In this document: positions 1-6,012 of the stretch, one piece after another
How the letters are laid out: the number at the start of each line of letters is the position of its first letter
Position numbering within the stretch: the stretch's first letter is position 1
Origin: Clostridia bacterium
GTDB lineage: Bacteria > Bacillota > Clostridia > Christensenellales > Borkfalkiaceae
Direction: 5' to 3'
Length of the DNA: 7,188 bases
NCBI GenBank assembly: GCA_017631725.1
Contig: JAGBSS010000012.1
Coordinates: 1-7,188 of the forward strand
Notes under the pieces: model-generated
What the model was told of the DNA's origin: nothing
Database searches by the model: none
The model's input: the letters and a program-made list of their open reading frames with translations, nothing else
Position numbers and translations under genes: made by a program

Positions 1-8
1 AAAGCGAA

Positions 9-31
9 AAAATAGTCCAGTGGACTATTTT
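9..31. repeat. Perfect inverted repeat (hairpin or bidirectional terminator candidate)
   Basis: Two 11-base arms, AAAATAGTCCA at 9-19 and TGGACTATTTT at 21-31, are exact reverse complements around a single central G. As RNA this gives a stem with a small AGT-type loop. The right arm ends in TTTT and the left arm starts with AAAA, so it could end transcription from either side, for example of a gene upstream of the window. A second inverted repeat overlaps it: TTTTGC at 28-33 pairs with GCAAAA at 43-48. The overlap makes a dispersed repeat element equally possible. No further copy was noticed in this window. The pairing is seen directly; the role is inferred. Confidence 0.55.
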
Positions 32-48
32 GCGATTATAAAGCAAAA

Positions 49-150
49 CAAATATAGTATACCACAAAGTGTTTGTATTAAAAAAATCATAAATGTTCAG
101 ATGGTTAAATATTCAAGTGTGCATTTATTATTTTGTTGGTGTTTTTTTAG
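49..150. other. AT-rich non-coding stretch upstream of the MFS gene
   Basis: No credible coding frame or RNA gene was recognised here. The only structure noticed is a weak 5-base inverted repeat, ACAAA at 64-68 and TTTGT at 72-76 with a GTG centre. It is too short to call an operator. Confidence 0.4.
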
Positions 151-179
151 TTGATTTATATCTTTTTATATGCTAAAAT
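151..179 (+). promoter_or_regulatory. Sigma-A-like promoter of the MFS gene
   Basis: A -35 box TTGATT (151-156) and a -10 box TAAAAT (174-179) are separated by exactly 17 bases, with an extended TG at 171-172. Transcription would be expected to start near 185-187. That is only a few bases before the ATG at 190, so the mRNA would be leaderless or nearly so. This fits the absence of a Shine-Dalgarno sequence before this gene. Confidence 0.6.
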
Positions 180-189
180 TTAACTAGTT

Positions 190-1386
190 ATGGCAACAAT
201 TTTATTGGTATTTATTTATATAGGCTATGTTGGACTTGGCATACCAGATTCACTTTTAGGCACGGCTTGGCCGGCAATTTACGTGGAATTTGGCGTGTCC
301 GTTTCGGCTGCAAACGCAGTTATTGTTATTATTAGCATAGGCACGTTAATATCAAGTTTTTTAAGTGGAAAGCTAATTGAAAAAATGGGAACTCCACTTT
401 TAGTTGTCATTTCTACCTTTTTAACGGTTGTAGGGTTGTTTGGATTTTTTATAGCAAAAAACATTTTCTTTTTATGTCTTTTTGGCATACCGCTTGGGCT
501 TGGCGCAGGGGCGGTAGATGCAGGAATAAACGGCTATGTTGCAGAAAAGTATAGTGCAAGACAGGTTAATTTTTTACATTGTTTTTACGGAATTGGCGTT
601 GTAATTAGCCCTTATTTAATGTCGCTTGCAATTAACGGCGGAGATTGGAGAAGGGGCTATTTATATGCGGGAATTTGTCAAGCAATTATACTTTTGCTTT
701 TAATAATTTCACTGCCAATTTGGAAAAAGGCTCACCCTGAAAATAGTGAGATAAAAAAAGAGAATTTAAAGGGTGTAAAATACTCCACTTTATTTAAAAC
801 TCCATCAATTAGGGCAACTTGGGTTATCTTTATTGTAATGTGTGGAATAGAGTTAACTGCAGGAACGTGGTGCGCCACCTATTTGGTATCTGCAAAAGGC
901 ATTTCCGAAGGGCTTGCCGCAAAGCTTGCAATGTGCTTTTATTTGGGGTTAACCTTAAGCAGATTTTTAACGGGTGTTTTAACAAAAAAACTTCCGCCGT
1001 TTAAGGCGATTATCATTGGCTACGTTGTGCTTGCCGTGGGAATTATAGTTGTTGCGCTTTCATTTAACTCTTTAATTGTTGCCGTTATAGGAATATTTAT
1101 AATAGGGTTAGGAACAGGTCCTCTTTTCCCAAGTTACGTATGTTTAACACCAAAACATTTTGGCGGTGAAATCTTTAACGCAGTTGTCGGAACTCAAACG
1201 GCATTTTGCTACGTTGGGGTGCTTGTTCTTCCCGCATTATTTGGTTTTATTGCAAAACCTTTAGGGCTTTACGCTTTCCCATACTATATTGCCGTGCTTT
1301 GGGTGATATTATTAATTGCAACGGCAGTTTTAATAAAATATCTTGCCAAAGAAAAAAGGGCGTTTTACGGAAAAAAGTATAAATAA
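190..1386 (+). CDS. MFS transporter, 12 membrane segments, substrate unknown
   Basis: This 398-residue protein is strongly hydrophobic, with about twelve membrane segments in two halves joined by a charged cytoplasmic loop (about 178-207). That is the classic major facilitator layout. Helix 1 begins almost at the N-terminus and contains GLGIPDSLLGTAWP (15-28). The loop after helix 2, SGKLIEKMGTP (59-69), resembles MFS motif A, and a matching R-F-L-T-G element (258-262) follows in the second half. GLGAGAVDAGIN (103-114) and LHCFYGIG (129-136) recall the fucose-permease-like branch (COG0738), but this does not fix the substrate. ATG 190 is the first possible start: an in-frame TAA lies at 181-183 and no ribosome binding site precedes it. 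The gene has its own promoter and terminator, so it is separate from the purine operon. A link to purine uptake would be guesswork. Confidence 0.87.
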   Translation: MATILLVFIYIGYVGLGIPDSLLGTAWPAIYVEFGVSVSAANAVIVIISIGTLISSFLSGKLIEKMGTPLLVVISTFLTVVGLFGFFIAKNIFFLCLFGIPLGLGAGAVDAGINGYVAEKYSARQVNFLHCFYGIGVVISPYLMSLAINGGDWRRGYLYAGICQAIILLLLIISLPIWKKAHPENSEIKKENLKGVKYSTLFKTPSIRATWVIFIVMCGIELTAGTWCATYLVSAKGISEGLAAKLAMCFYLGLTLSRFLTGVLTKKLPPFKAIIIGYVVLAVGIIVVALSFNSLIVAVIGIFIIGLGTGPLFPSYVCLTPKHFGGEIFNAVVGTQTAFCYVGVLVLPALFGFIAKPLGLYAFPYYIAVLWVILLIATAVLIKYLAKEKRAFYGKKYK

Positions 1387-1396
1387 AACTAAAAAT

Positions 1397-1427
1397 CTGC
1401 GCTTGCTTTTAGTTAGCGTGGTTTTTT
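1397..1427 (+). terminator. Intrinsic terminator after the MFS gene
   Basis: A seven-pair stem joins CTGCGCT (1397-1403) and AGCGTGG (1415-1421), with two G-U wobbles. The loop is 11 bases and is followed by six T (1422-1427). It starts 10 bases after the MFS stop codon. An A-run at 1391-1395 lies on the other side, so it may also work weakly in the reverse direction. Confidence 0.7.
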
Positions 1428-1432
1428 ATTTA

Positions 1433-1456
1433 TAATAATATTATTTAATATTATTA
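1433..1456. repeat. AT-only palindrome upstream of the purine promoter
   Basis: TAATAATATT (1433-1442) and AATATTATTA (1447-1456) are perfect 10-base complementary arms around ATTT. The palindrome ends 16 bases before the -35 box of the purE promoter. It could act as an UP-like element or a protein site, but such palindromes also arise by chance in AT-rich DNA. Confidence 0.4.
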
Positions 1457-1472
1457 AAGAGTGTAAAACTCG

Positions 1473-1501
1473 TTGACAAAAAAAAGTTAATTTGTTAAAA
1501 T
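1473..1501 (+). promoter_or_regulatory. Sigma-A-like promoter of the purine operon
   Basis: A perfect -35 box TTGACA (1473-1478) is followed after 17 bases by the -10 box TAAAAT (1496-1501), with an extended TG at 1493-1494. Transcription should begin near 1508, about 15 bases before the first riboswitch stem. The transcript would therefore contain the whole aptamer. The near-consensus sequence suggests strong basal initiation, leaving control to the riboswitch. Confidence 0.8.
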
Positions 1502-1522
1502 AAAAATACAAAATATAAAAAA

Positions 1523-1592
1523 TTCTTTGTGACTGACGGTTAAAGTGGACCACCACTGGGGAACAAAGAACGTTATGCCGACCGTCTGGGCA
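1523..1592 (+). promoter_or_regulatory. ZTP/ZMP riboswitch aptamer (pfl motif)
   Basis: The elements of the pfl/ZTP fold are present in order. P1 pairs TTCTTTG (1523-1529) with CAAAGAA (1564-1570). The conserved TGACT core lies at 1530-1534. P2 pairs AGTGG (1544-1548) with CCACT (1553-1557) and is followed by GGGGAA (1558-1563). The pseudoknot pairs GACGG (1535-1539) with CCGTC (1582-1586), which runs into the conserved CTGGGC (1586-1591). All stems are perfect. The pseudoknot bases differ from the common GGCG/CGCC but keep pairing, as a real structure would. The family binds ZMP/ZTP, which accumulates when 10-formyl-THF is short, and normally turns expression on. Here it controls purE and the genes behind it. 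Identification is by motif and structure read by eye. Confidence 0.93.
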
Positions 1593-1621
1593 CACTTATC
1601 TTTTTTAAGTGCGCCTTTTTT
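1589..1621 (+). terminator. Riboswitch-controlled terminator
   Basis: GGCACACTTA (1589-1598) pairs with TAAGTGCGCC (1606-1615), with one A-C mismatch and a 7-base T-rich loop. Six T follow at 1616-1621. The 5' arm shares GGC (1589-1591) with the conserved CTGGGC end of the aptamer. Ligand-stabilised aptamer and terminator therefore compete for the same bases. Expected logic: ZMP/ZTP bound, terminator disfavoured, operon on. Confidence 0.85.
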
Positions 1622-1639
1622 AGTTAAAGGAGAGAAAAA

Positions 1640-2134
1640 ATGAAAAAAATTGCAGTAATTTTAGGCAGTGATAGCGACCTTCTAATTGTGGAAAAAGGTA
1701 TTGATATTTTAAAATCTTTTTCCGTTCCATTTGAAGTGCATATTTATTCTGCACACAGAACACCTGTAGAAGCGGCAGAATTTACCAAGTCAGCAAGGGA
1801 AAACGGATTTGGTGCAATAATTGCAGCGGCAGGTATGGCGGCACATTTAGCAGGTGCAATTGCTGCAAATACCACTCTTCCCGTTATTGGTATTCCAATA
1901 GAATCTGGAAAACTTGGTGGGGTTGATGCGCTTTTATCTACCGTGCAAATGCCAACGGGTATTCCTGTTGCAACGGTTGCGGTTAACGGTGCGGCAAACG
2001 CAGCGCTTCTAGCAATTGAAATGCTTGCAATTGAAGATGGCGAGTTGGCAGAAAAATTAAATCAAAAACGCAAAAACGATACCTTAAAGGTATTAGAAAA
2101 GAACAAATTAGTAGAAGAAAAATTTAACGTTTAA
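1640..2134 (+). CDS. purE: PurE, N5-CAIR mutase (class I)
   Basis: This 164-residue protein has the usual size of the catalytic subunit of phosphoribosylaminoimidazole carboxylase. It makes CAIR in the cytoplasm. The phosphate-binding start GSDSD is at 9-13, SAHRTP at 37-42 and GMAAHLAG at 65-72, with His39 and His69 matching the conserved active-site histidines. LPVIGIP (80-86) and LLSTVQMPTGIPVATVAV (98-115) complete the core. SAHRTP rather than SAHKT places it in class I, which normally rearranges N5-CAIR made by PurK; no purK is in this window. The last 40 residues are a charged helical tail typical of class I. ATG 1640 has a good ribosome site (AAAGGAGAG, 1626-1634). It is the first gene after the ZTP riboswitch. 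Confidence 0.96.
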   Translation: MKKIAVILGSDSDLLIVEKGIDILKSFSVPFEVHIYSAHRTPVEAAEFTKSARENGFGAIIAAAGMAAHLAGAIAANTTLPVIGIPIESGKLGGVDALLSTVQMPTGIPVATVAVNGAANAALLAIEMLAIEDGELAEKLNQKRKNDTLKVLEKNKLVEEKFNV

Positions 2135-2152
2135 TATACAAGGAGAATTATT

Positions 2153-2842
2153 ATGAACAAAACTTTAGTTTACAAGGGAAAGACAAAAGACGTTTTCGCA
2201 TTAGATAACGGAAACTATTTACTTAAGTTTAAAGATGATTGCACGGGTAAAGACGGCAAGTTTGACCCAGGTGAAAATTCTGTTGGCTTAACTATCGACG
2301 GGGTTGGCGACGTTAACTTAAGAATGTCTATTTACTTTTTTGAAAAGGTAAATGCAGCAGGTATTAAAACTCACTACGTAAGTGCAGATTTAGTTAACAC
2401 CACAATGGAAGTTATTCCTGCAAAACCATTTGGTAAGGGTTTAGAAGTTATTTGCCGTTACAAAGCAGTAGGTAGTTTTTTAAGAAGATATGGCGACTAC
2501 ATTGAAGAAGGTGCAGATTTACCAGAATACGTAGAAATGACCTTTAAGAACGATGAAAAGGGCGATCCACTTGTAACTAAAGAAGGTTTAATTGCTTTAG
2601 GCGTTATGACCGATGAACAATTTGAAGCAACCAAGGTTATGACTCAAAAAATTACCAGAATAGTTGCAGACGATTTAAAAGAAAAAGGTTTAGATCTTTA
2701 CGATATTAAGTTTGAATTTGGTTTCGATGGAAACGAAGTTATTTTAATTGATGAAATAGCATCTGGCAATATGCGTGTTTATAAAGATGGCAAGTATATT
2801 GACCCAATGACTTTATCCGAACTTTTCTTTCAAGGCAAATAA
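2153..2842 (+). CDS. purC: PurC, SAICAR synthase
   Basis: Phosphoribosylaminoimidazole-succinocarboxamide synthase joins CAIR and aspartate using ATP. At 229 residues it is near the usual bacterial length. Visible motifs are the N-terminal nucleotide-binding YKGKTKDVF (7-15), the substrate region [18 protein letters not shown] (97-114), KNDEKGDPL (132-140), DIKFEFG (184-190) and the Mg/ATP-site [11 protein letters not shown] (200-210). The family often has DEISPDTCR here; DEIASGNMR is a common variant of the short bacterial branch. It starts 18 bases after purE, with AAGGAG at 2140-2145. It uses the product of PurE directly, so the gene order follows the pathway. Confidence 0.96.
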   Translation: MNKTLVYKGKTKDVFALDNGNYLLKFKDDCTGKDGKFDPGENSVGLTIDGVGDVNLRMSIYFFEKVNAAGIKTHYVSADLVNTTMEVIPAKPFGKGLEVICRYKAVGSFLRRYGDYIEEGADLPEYVEMTFKNDEKGDPLVTKEGLIALGVMTDEQFEATKVMTQKITRIVADDLKEKGLDLYDIKFEFGFDGNEVILIDEIASGNMRVYKDGKYIDPMTLSELFFQGK

Positions 2843-2870
2843 TTAAGGCAAAATTTTAAAGGAGAAATTT

Positions 2871-4295
2871 ATGGGCGGTTTTTTTGGTATAACCGGAAAA
2901 AAAGATTGCGTTCGTAACGTGTTTTACGGCGTAGATTATCACTCTCACCTTGGTAAAGCAAGGGCAGGTATGGCGGCAGTAGATGAACAAGGTCTTTTCG
3001 AGCGTGAAATTCACAACATAGAAAATTCCCCATTTAGAACAAAGTTTGACAATATTACGGCAAGGCTTCAGGGAAAAGCGTGTATCGGTTGTATTAGTGA
3101 CGTAGATCCACAACCACTTTTAATTTCTTCAAAGTTTGGCACGTATGCAATAATATCTATTGGCCACGTTGCTAACCTTAAAAAAATTATTGGCGAATAC
3201 CTAAAGACGGACAAAGGAATTTTTCAAGCTATGTCTGGCAACAGGGTTAATTCTACAGAAGTTATAGCATCTTTAATAGAAGAAAAAGAAACCCTTGTAG
3301 AAGGTATTAAATTTGCTCAAGAAATAATAGAAGGTTCTGCTTGTATATTATTACTTTTAGAAAACGGGCATATAATTGCTGCTCGTGATAAACTTGGCAG
3401 GTTGCCTGCAAGAATAGGTAGGGGAGAAAACGGATATGCAATATCTTTTGAATCTTTTGCCTATGAAAAAATTGGGTTCGAGCATTTTAAAGAACTTAAA
3501 TCTGGCGAAATTGTAGAAATTTCTGCAGAAGAAGTTAAGGTTTTATCTTGTGGCTCTGACTGTATGAAAATTTGCTCTTTCCTTTGGACATATTATGGTT
3601 ATCCTAACGCAAATTATGAAGGTAGAAACGTAGAGTTAATGCGTATGGACAACGGGGCAATAATGGCAGAACAAGAAAAAGAGCAAGGAACTATTCCAAA
3701 CGTTGATTACGTTAGTGGTGTTCCAGATAGTGGCACTCCACACGCAATAGGGTATGCAAAAGGTAGCGGACTTACGTTTGCACGTCCGTTTATAAAATAT
3801 ACCCCTGCTTGGGCGAGAAGTTTTATTCCTTCTAACCAAGAAGAGCGCAAAGAAGTTGCCAAAATGAAACAAATTCCTATCATAGAGTTGATAAAGGGTA
3901 AAGACCTTATGTTTATCGATGATAGCATAGTAAGGGGAACTCAACTTAACGAAACAGTAGAATTCTTGTATAAAAATGGTGCAAAATCCGTTCATATGCG
4001 TTCGGCCTGTCCACCAATTATGTATGCTTGTAAATATCTAAACTTTTCAAGAAACAACTCTGATAAAGAACTTTTAGCAAGGCGCATTATTTTAGACCTT
4101 GAAGGAGAAGAAGGCTTAAAGTATATAGACGAGTATTCCGATGCAAAAACCGAACGTGGTAAAAAGTTTAGAAAGGCAATTTGTGAAAAGTTTAAATTCG
4201 ATTCTTTAGAATACCAAACGTTAGAAGGTATGCTTAAAGCAATTGCGATTGACCCAGACAAGGTTTGTACCTACTGCTGGAACGGAAAAGAATAA
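2871..4295 (+). CDS. purF: PurF homologue lacking the glutaminase cysteine (amidophosphoribosyltransferase-like)
   Basis: This 474-residue protein aligns along its whole length with PurF, which makes phosphoribosylamine from PRPP and glutamine. The phosphoribosyltransferase half looks intact: VPDSGTPHAIGYA (284-296) and the PRPP loop FIDDSIVRGT (348-357). Four cysteines sit where Fe-S-type PurF has its cluster ligands: C235, C387, and C466/C469 in a CxxC near the end. The N-terminal Ntn-glutaminase half keeps the fold pattern (GGFFGI, FYG, SHLG, AGM) but not its chemistry. The residue after Met is Gly instead of the essential Cys. The HVRY-type arginine segment is replaced by CISD (74-77), and HNGNL by HVANL (99-103). 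No upstream in-frame start or Cys codon exists before the TAA at 2844-2846. It may use free ammonia, a partner glutaminase, or have another role. The reading frame is clean, so this is not a pseudogene. The family assignment is firm; the reaction is uncertain. Confidence 0.85.
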   Translation: MGGFFGITGKKDCVRNVFYGVDYHSHLGKARAGMAAVDEQGLFEREIHNIENSPFRTKFDNITARLQGKACIGCISDVDPQPLLISSKFGTYAIISIGHVANLKKIIGEYLKTDKGIFQAMSGNRVNSTEVIASLIEEKETLVEGIKFAQEIIEGSACILLLLENGHIIAARDKLGRLPARIGRGENGYAISFESFAYEKIGFEHFKELKSGEIVEISAEEVKVLSCGSDCMKICSFLWTYYGYPNANYEGRNVELMRMDNGAIMAEQEKEQGTIPNVDYVSGVPDSGTPHAIGYAKGSGLTFARPFIKYTPAWARSFIPSNQEERKEVAKMKQIPIIELIKGKDLMFIDDSIVRGTQLNETVEFLYKNGAKSVHMRSACPPIMYACKYLNFSRNNSDKELLARRIILDLEGEEGLKYIDEYSDAKTERGKKFRKAICEKFKFDSLEYQTLEGMLKAIAIDPDKVCTYCWNGKE

Positions 4296-4311
4296 AAAGA
4301 AAATAATTTTT

Positions 4312-4315
4312 GGAG
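4312..4315 (+). promoter_or_regulatory. Ribosome binding site that fixes the purM start
   Basis: GGAG at 4312-4315 lies six bases before ATG 4322. A longer in-frame reading from TTG 4310 would overlap this site and has no ribosome site of its own, so ATG 4322 is preferred. Confidence 0.8.
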
Positions 4316-4321
4316 ATAAAT

Positions 4322-5362
4322 ATGAAAAATTCTAAATCAGAAAGTTACGCATCTGCAGGTGTTGATATTACCGCCGGTTATAAAGCGGTAGAACTTATGA
4401 AAAAACACATCGCAAAAACTATAACCAGTGGCGTTTGCTCTGGCATTGGTGGTTTTGGTGGCTTGTTTGAACTTGATTTAACGGGTATTAAAAAACCTGT
4501 ATTAGTTAGTGGAACAGACGGCGTTGGTACAAAACTTAAACTTGCTTTTCTTTTAGACAAGCACAACACCGTTGGTATAGACTGTGTTGCAATGTGCGTT
4601 AACGACGTTATTTGTGCAGGCGCAAAACCATTGTTTTTCCTTGACTACATTGCTTGCGGTAAAAACGTGCCTGAAAAAATTGCTTCTATTGTAGAAGGTG
4701 TTGCAGAAGGTTGCGTTCAAAGTGGAAGCGCATTAATTGGTGGCGAAACTGCAGAAATGCCCGGTTTTTACCCAATAGATGAATACGACTTGGCAGGTTT
4801 TTCTGTTGGTGTTGTTGATAAAGACAAAATTTTAGACCCAAAATCTGTTAAAGAAGGGGACGTTATAATTGCAATCCCATCTTCTGGTGTTCACTCTAAC
4901 GGCTTTTCTTTAGTAAGAAAAGTGTTCGACGTAGAAAAGGCGGATTTAACTTCTCCTGTAGAAGAACTCGGTGGCAAAAGTGTTGGAGAAACTCTTTTAA
5001 CCCCAACTAAAATTTATGTTAAACCAATTCTTGCACTTTTAGAACAAGTTAAGGTTAAATCTATTTCTCACATTACAGGTGGTGGCTTCTATGAAAATAT
5101 TCCAAGAAGTTTACCAGATGGTTTATCTGCAAAAATACAAAAAGACTCTTTAAGAATTTTGCCTATCTTTAATTTAATTCAAAAGGTTGGAAATATTCCT
5201 GAAAGAGATATGTTTAACACCTTTAATATGGGCGTTGGTATGAGTGTTATTGTAAACTCTACCGATGCAGAAAAAACTTTAGAAATTTTAAAGCAAAATG
5301 GCGAAGATGCTTATATTATGGGCGAAGTTGTTAAAGGCGAAGGCGGAGTTATATTTGCCTAA
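4322..5362 (+). CDS. purM: PurM, AIR synthase (FGAM cyclo-ligase)
   Basis: Phosphoribosylformylglycinamidine cyclo-ligase closes the imidazole ring of FGAM with ATP to give AIR. From ATG 4322 it has 346 residues, the standard family length. The ATP-binding glycine-rich segment [13 protein letters not shown] is at 63-75, [11 protein letters not shown] at 85-95, [11 protein letters not shown] at 140-150, DLAGFSVG at 156-163, [14 protein letters not shown] at 187-200 and [13 protein letters not shown] at 250-262. All are characteristic of PurM rather than other PurM/PurL-fold proteins such as SelD or HypE. It follows the purF homologue by 26 bases and precedes purN by 39, within the same operon. 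Nothing suggests truncation or transfer. Confidence 0.97.
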   Translation: MKNSKSESYASAGVDITAGYKAVELMKKHIAKTITSGVCSGIGGFGGLFELDLTGIKKPVLVSGTDGVGTKLKLAFLLDKHNTVGIDCVAMCVNDVICAGAKPLFFLDYIACGKNVPEKIASIVEGVAEGCVQSGSALIGGETAEMPGFYPIDEYDLAGFSVGVVDKDKILDPKSVKEGDVIIAIPSSGVHSNGFSLVRKVFDVEKADLTSPVEELGGKSVGETLLTPTKIYVKPILALLEQVKVKSISHITGGGFYENIPRSLPDGLSAKIQKDSLRILPIFNLIQKVGNIPERDMFNTFNMGVGMSVIVNSTDAEKTLEILKQNGEDAYIMGEVVKGEGGVIFA

Positions 5363-5389
5363 ACCTTTTACAAAAATTTAATTACTTTT

Positions 5390-5394
5390 AGGTG
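5390..5394 (+). promoter_or_regulatory. Weak ribosome binding site of purN
   Basis: AGGTG lies seven bases before ATG 5402 and has one mismatch from AGGAG. It is the poorest ribosome site in the operon, in the longest gap between genes (39 bases). No promoter or terminator was recognised in that gap. PurN may be made at a lower level than its neighbours. Confidence 0.5.
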
Positions 5395-5401
5395 CTTAAA
5401 A

Positions 5402-6010
5402 ATGAATAAAATTAAAATTGCCGTTTTAGTGTCTGGCGGTGGAACAAACCTTCAAGCACTAATAGATGCAGAAAAATCCGGAATAATTAATAGCGGTAAA
5501 ATAAGTTTAGTTTTATCTGACAACGCAAATGCTTACGCATTAACAAGGGCAAATAACGCGGGAATTAAAACTAAAGTAGTTTTATTAAAAAATTGCGAAA
5601 ATAAATCCGATTTTGAGCAAAAAATTATAAACGAGTTAAAAGATAACAATATAGAACTTATCGTTTTAGCAGGGTTTATGAAAATTTTAAGTAAAAACTT
5701 TACAAATACATTTAAAGACAGAATAATAAACGTTCACCCGTCTTTAATTCCATCTTTTTGTGGAGAAGGTTTTTACGGCTTAAAAGTGCACGAAGCAGCC
5801 CTTGAAAAGGGTGTGAAAGTGACGGGTGCAACCGTGCATATCGTTAACGAAATACCAGACGGCGGTAAAATTTTAGTTCAAAAAGCAGTTGATGTTTTAG
5901 AAGGGGACACCCCCGAAATTTTACAAAAAAGAGTTATGGAGCAAGCGGAATGGATTATTCTTCCCAAGGCTACCGAAATATTATCTAAAAAATTATTAGG
6001 AAAGGAGTAA
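5402..6010 (+). CDS. purN: PurN, GAR transformylase (10-formyl-THF dependent)
   Basis: Phosphoribosylglycinamide formyltransferase transfers a formyl group from 10-formyl-THF to GAR. At 202 residues it has the normal PurN length. The phosphate-binding loop SGGGTNLQAL is at 11-20. The catalytic triad of the family is visible as N110 and H112 in NVHPSLIPSF (110-119) and D153 in IPDGG (151-155). The folate-loop region TGATVHIVNE is at 141-150. Compared with E. coli PurN there are a few extra residues after HPSLIPSF (CGEGFYG, 120-126) before the conserved LKVHEAAL; this looks like a family variant rather than damage. Being folate-dependent, it fits a riboswitch that reports 10-formyl-THF shortage. 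Confidence 0.96.
   Translation: MNKIKIAVLVSGGGTNLQALIDAEKSGIINSGKISLVLSDNANAYALTRANNAGIKTKVVLLKNCENKSDFEQKIINELKDNNIELIVLAGFMKILSKNFTNTFKDRIINVHPSLIPSFCGEGFYGLKVHEAALEKGVKVTGATVHIVNEIPDGGKILVQKAVDVLEGDTPEILQKRVMEQAEWIILPKATEILSKKLLGKE
6001..6007 (+). promoter_or_regulatory. Ribosome binding site of the IMP cyclohydrolase gene inside the end of purN
   Basis: AAAGGAG (6001-6007) is formed by the last codons of purN, just before its TAA at 6008-6010 and five bases before ATG 6013. Only two bases separate the two genes, so translation of purN and the next gene is probably coupled. Confidence 0.75.
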
Positions 6011-6012
6011 AA

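Noticed and set aside
64..76. Short inverted repeat ACAAA-GTG-TTTGT as an operator
   Set aside because: Five-base arms are expected by chance in AT-rich DNA, and the site lies 75 bases upstream of the -35 box with no matching copy seen.
1413..1595. Minus-strand open frame of about 60 codons
   Set aside because: It lies across the terminator, promoter and riboswitch, has no recognisable protein features, and the plus-strand structures explain the sequence better.
2843..2870. A missed N-terminal extension that could supply the PurF cysteine
   Set aside because: Upstream in-frame codons back to TAA 2844-2846 contain no Cys and no usual start codon, and GGAG at 2861-2864 fits ATG 2871.
2871..2920. 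Cys13 of the PurF homologue as a replacement nucleophile after N-terminal cleavage
   Set aside because: Cleavage before Cys13 would remove the GGFFGI strand that forms the core of the Ntn fold. The aligned PurF position for the nucleophile is residue 2.
3636..3995. Minus-strand open frame of about 119 codons within the purF homologue
   Set aside because: It is antisense to the well-conserved phosphoribosyltransferase domain, and its translation matches no known fold. It is a shadow of the coding strand.
4310..4321. Earlier TTG start for purM adding four residues
   Set aside because: TTG 4310 overlaps the GGAG ribosome site that serves ATG 4322, and PurM proteins begin normally from that ATG.
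5363..5401. Internal promoter or terminator between purM and purN
   Set aside because: Only a 4-base complementarity (ACCT/AGGT) and no convincing -35/-10 pair or hairpin with a T-run was found.
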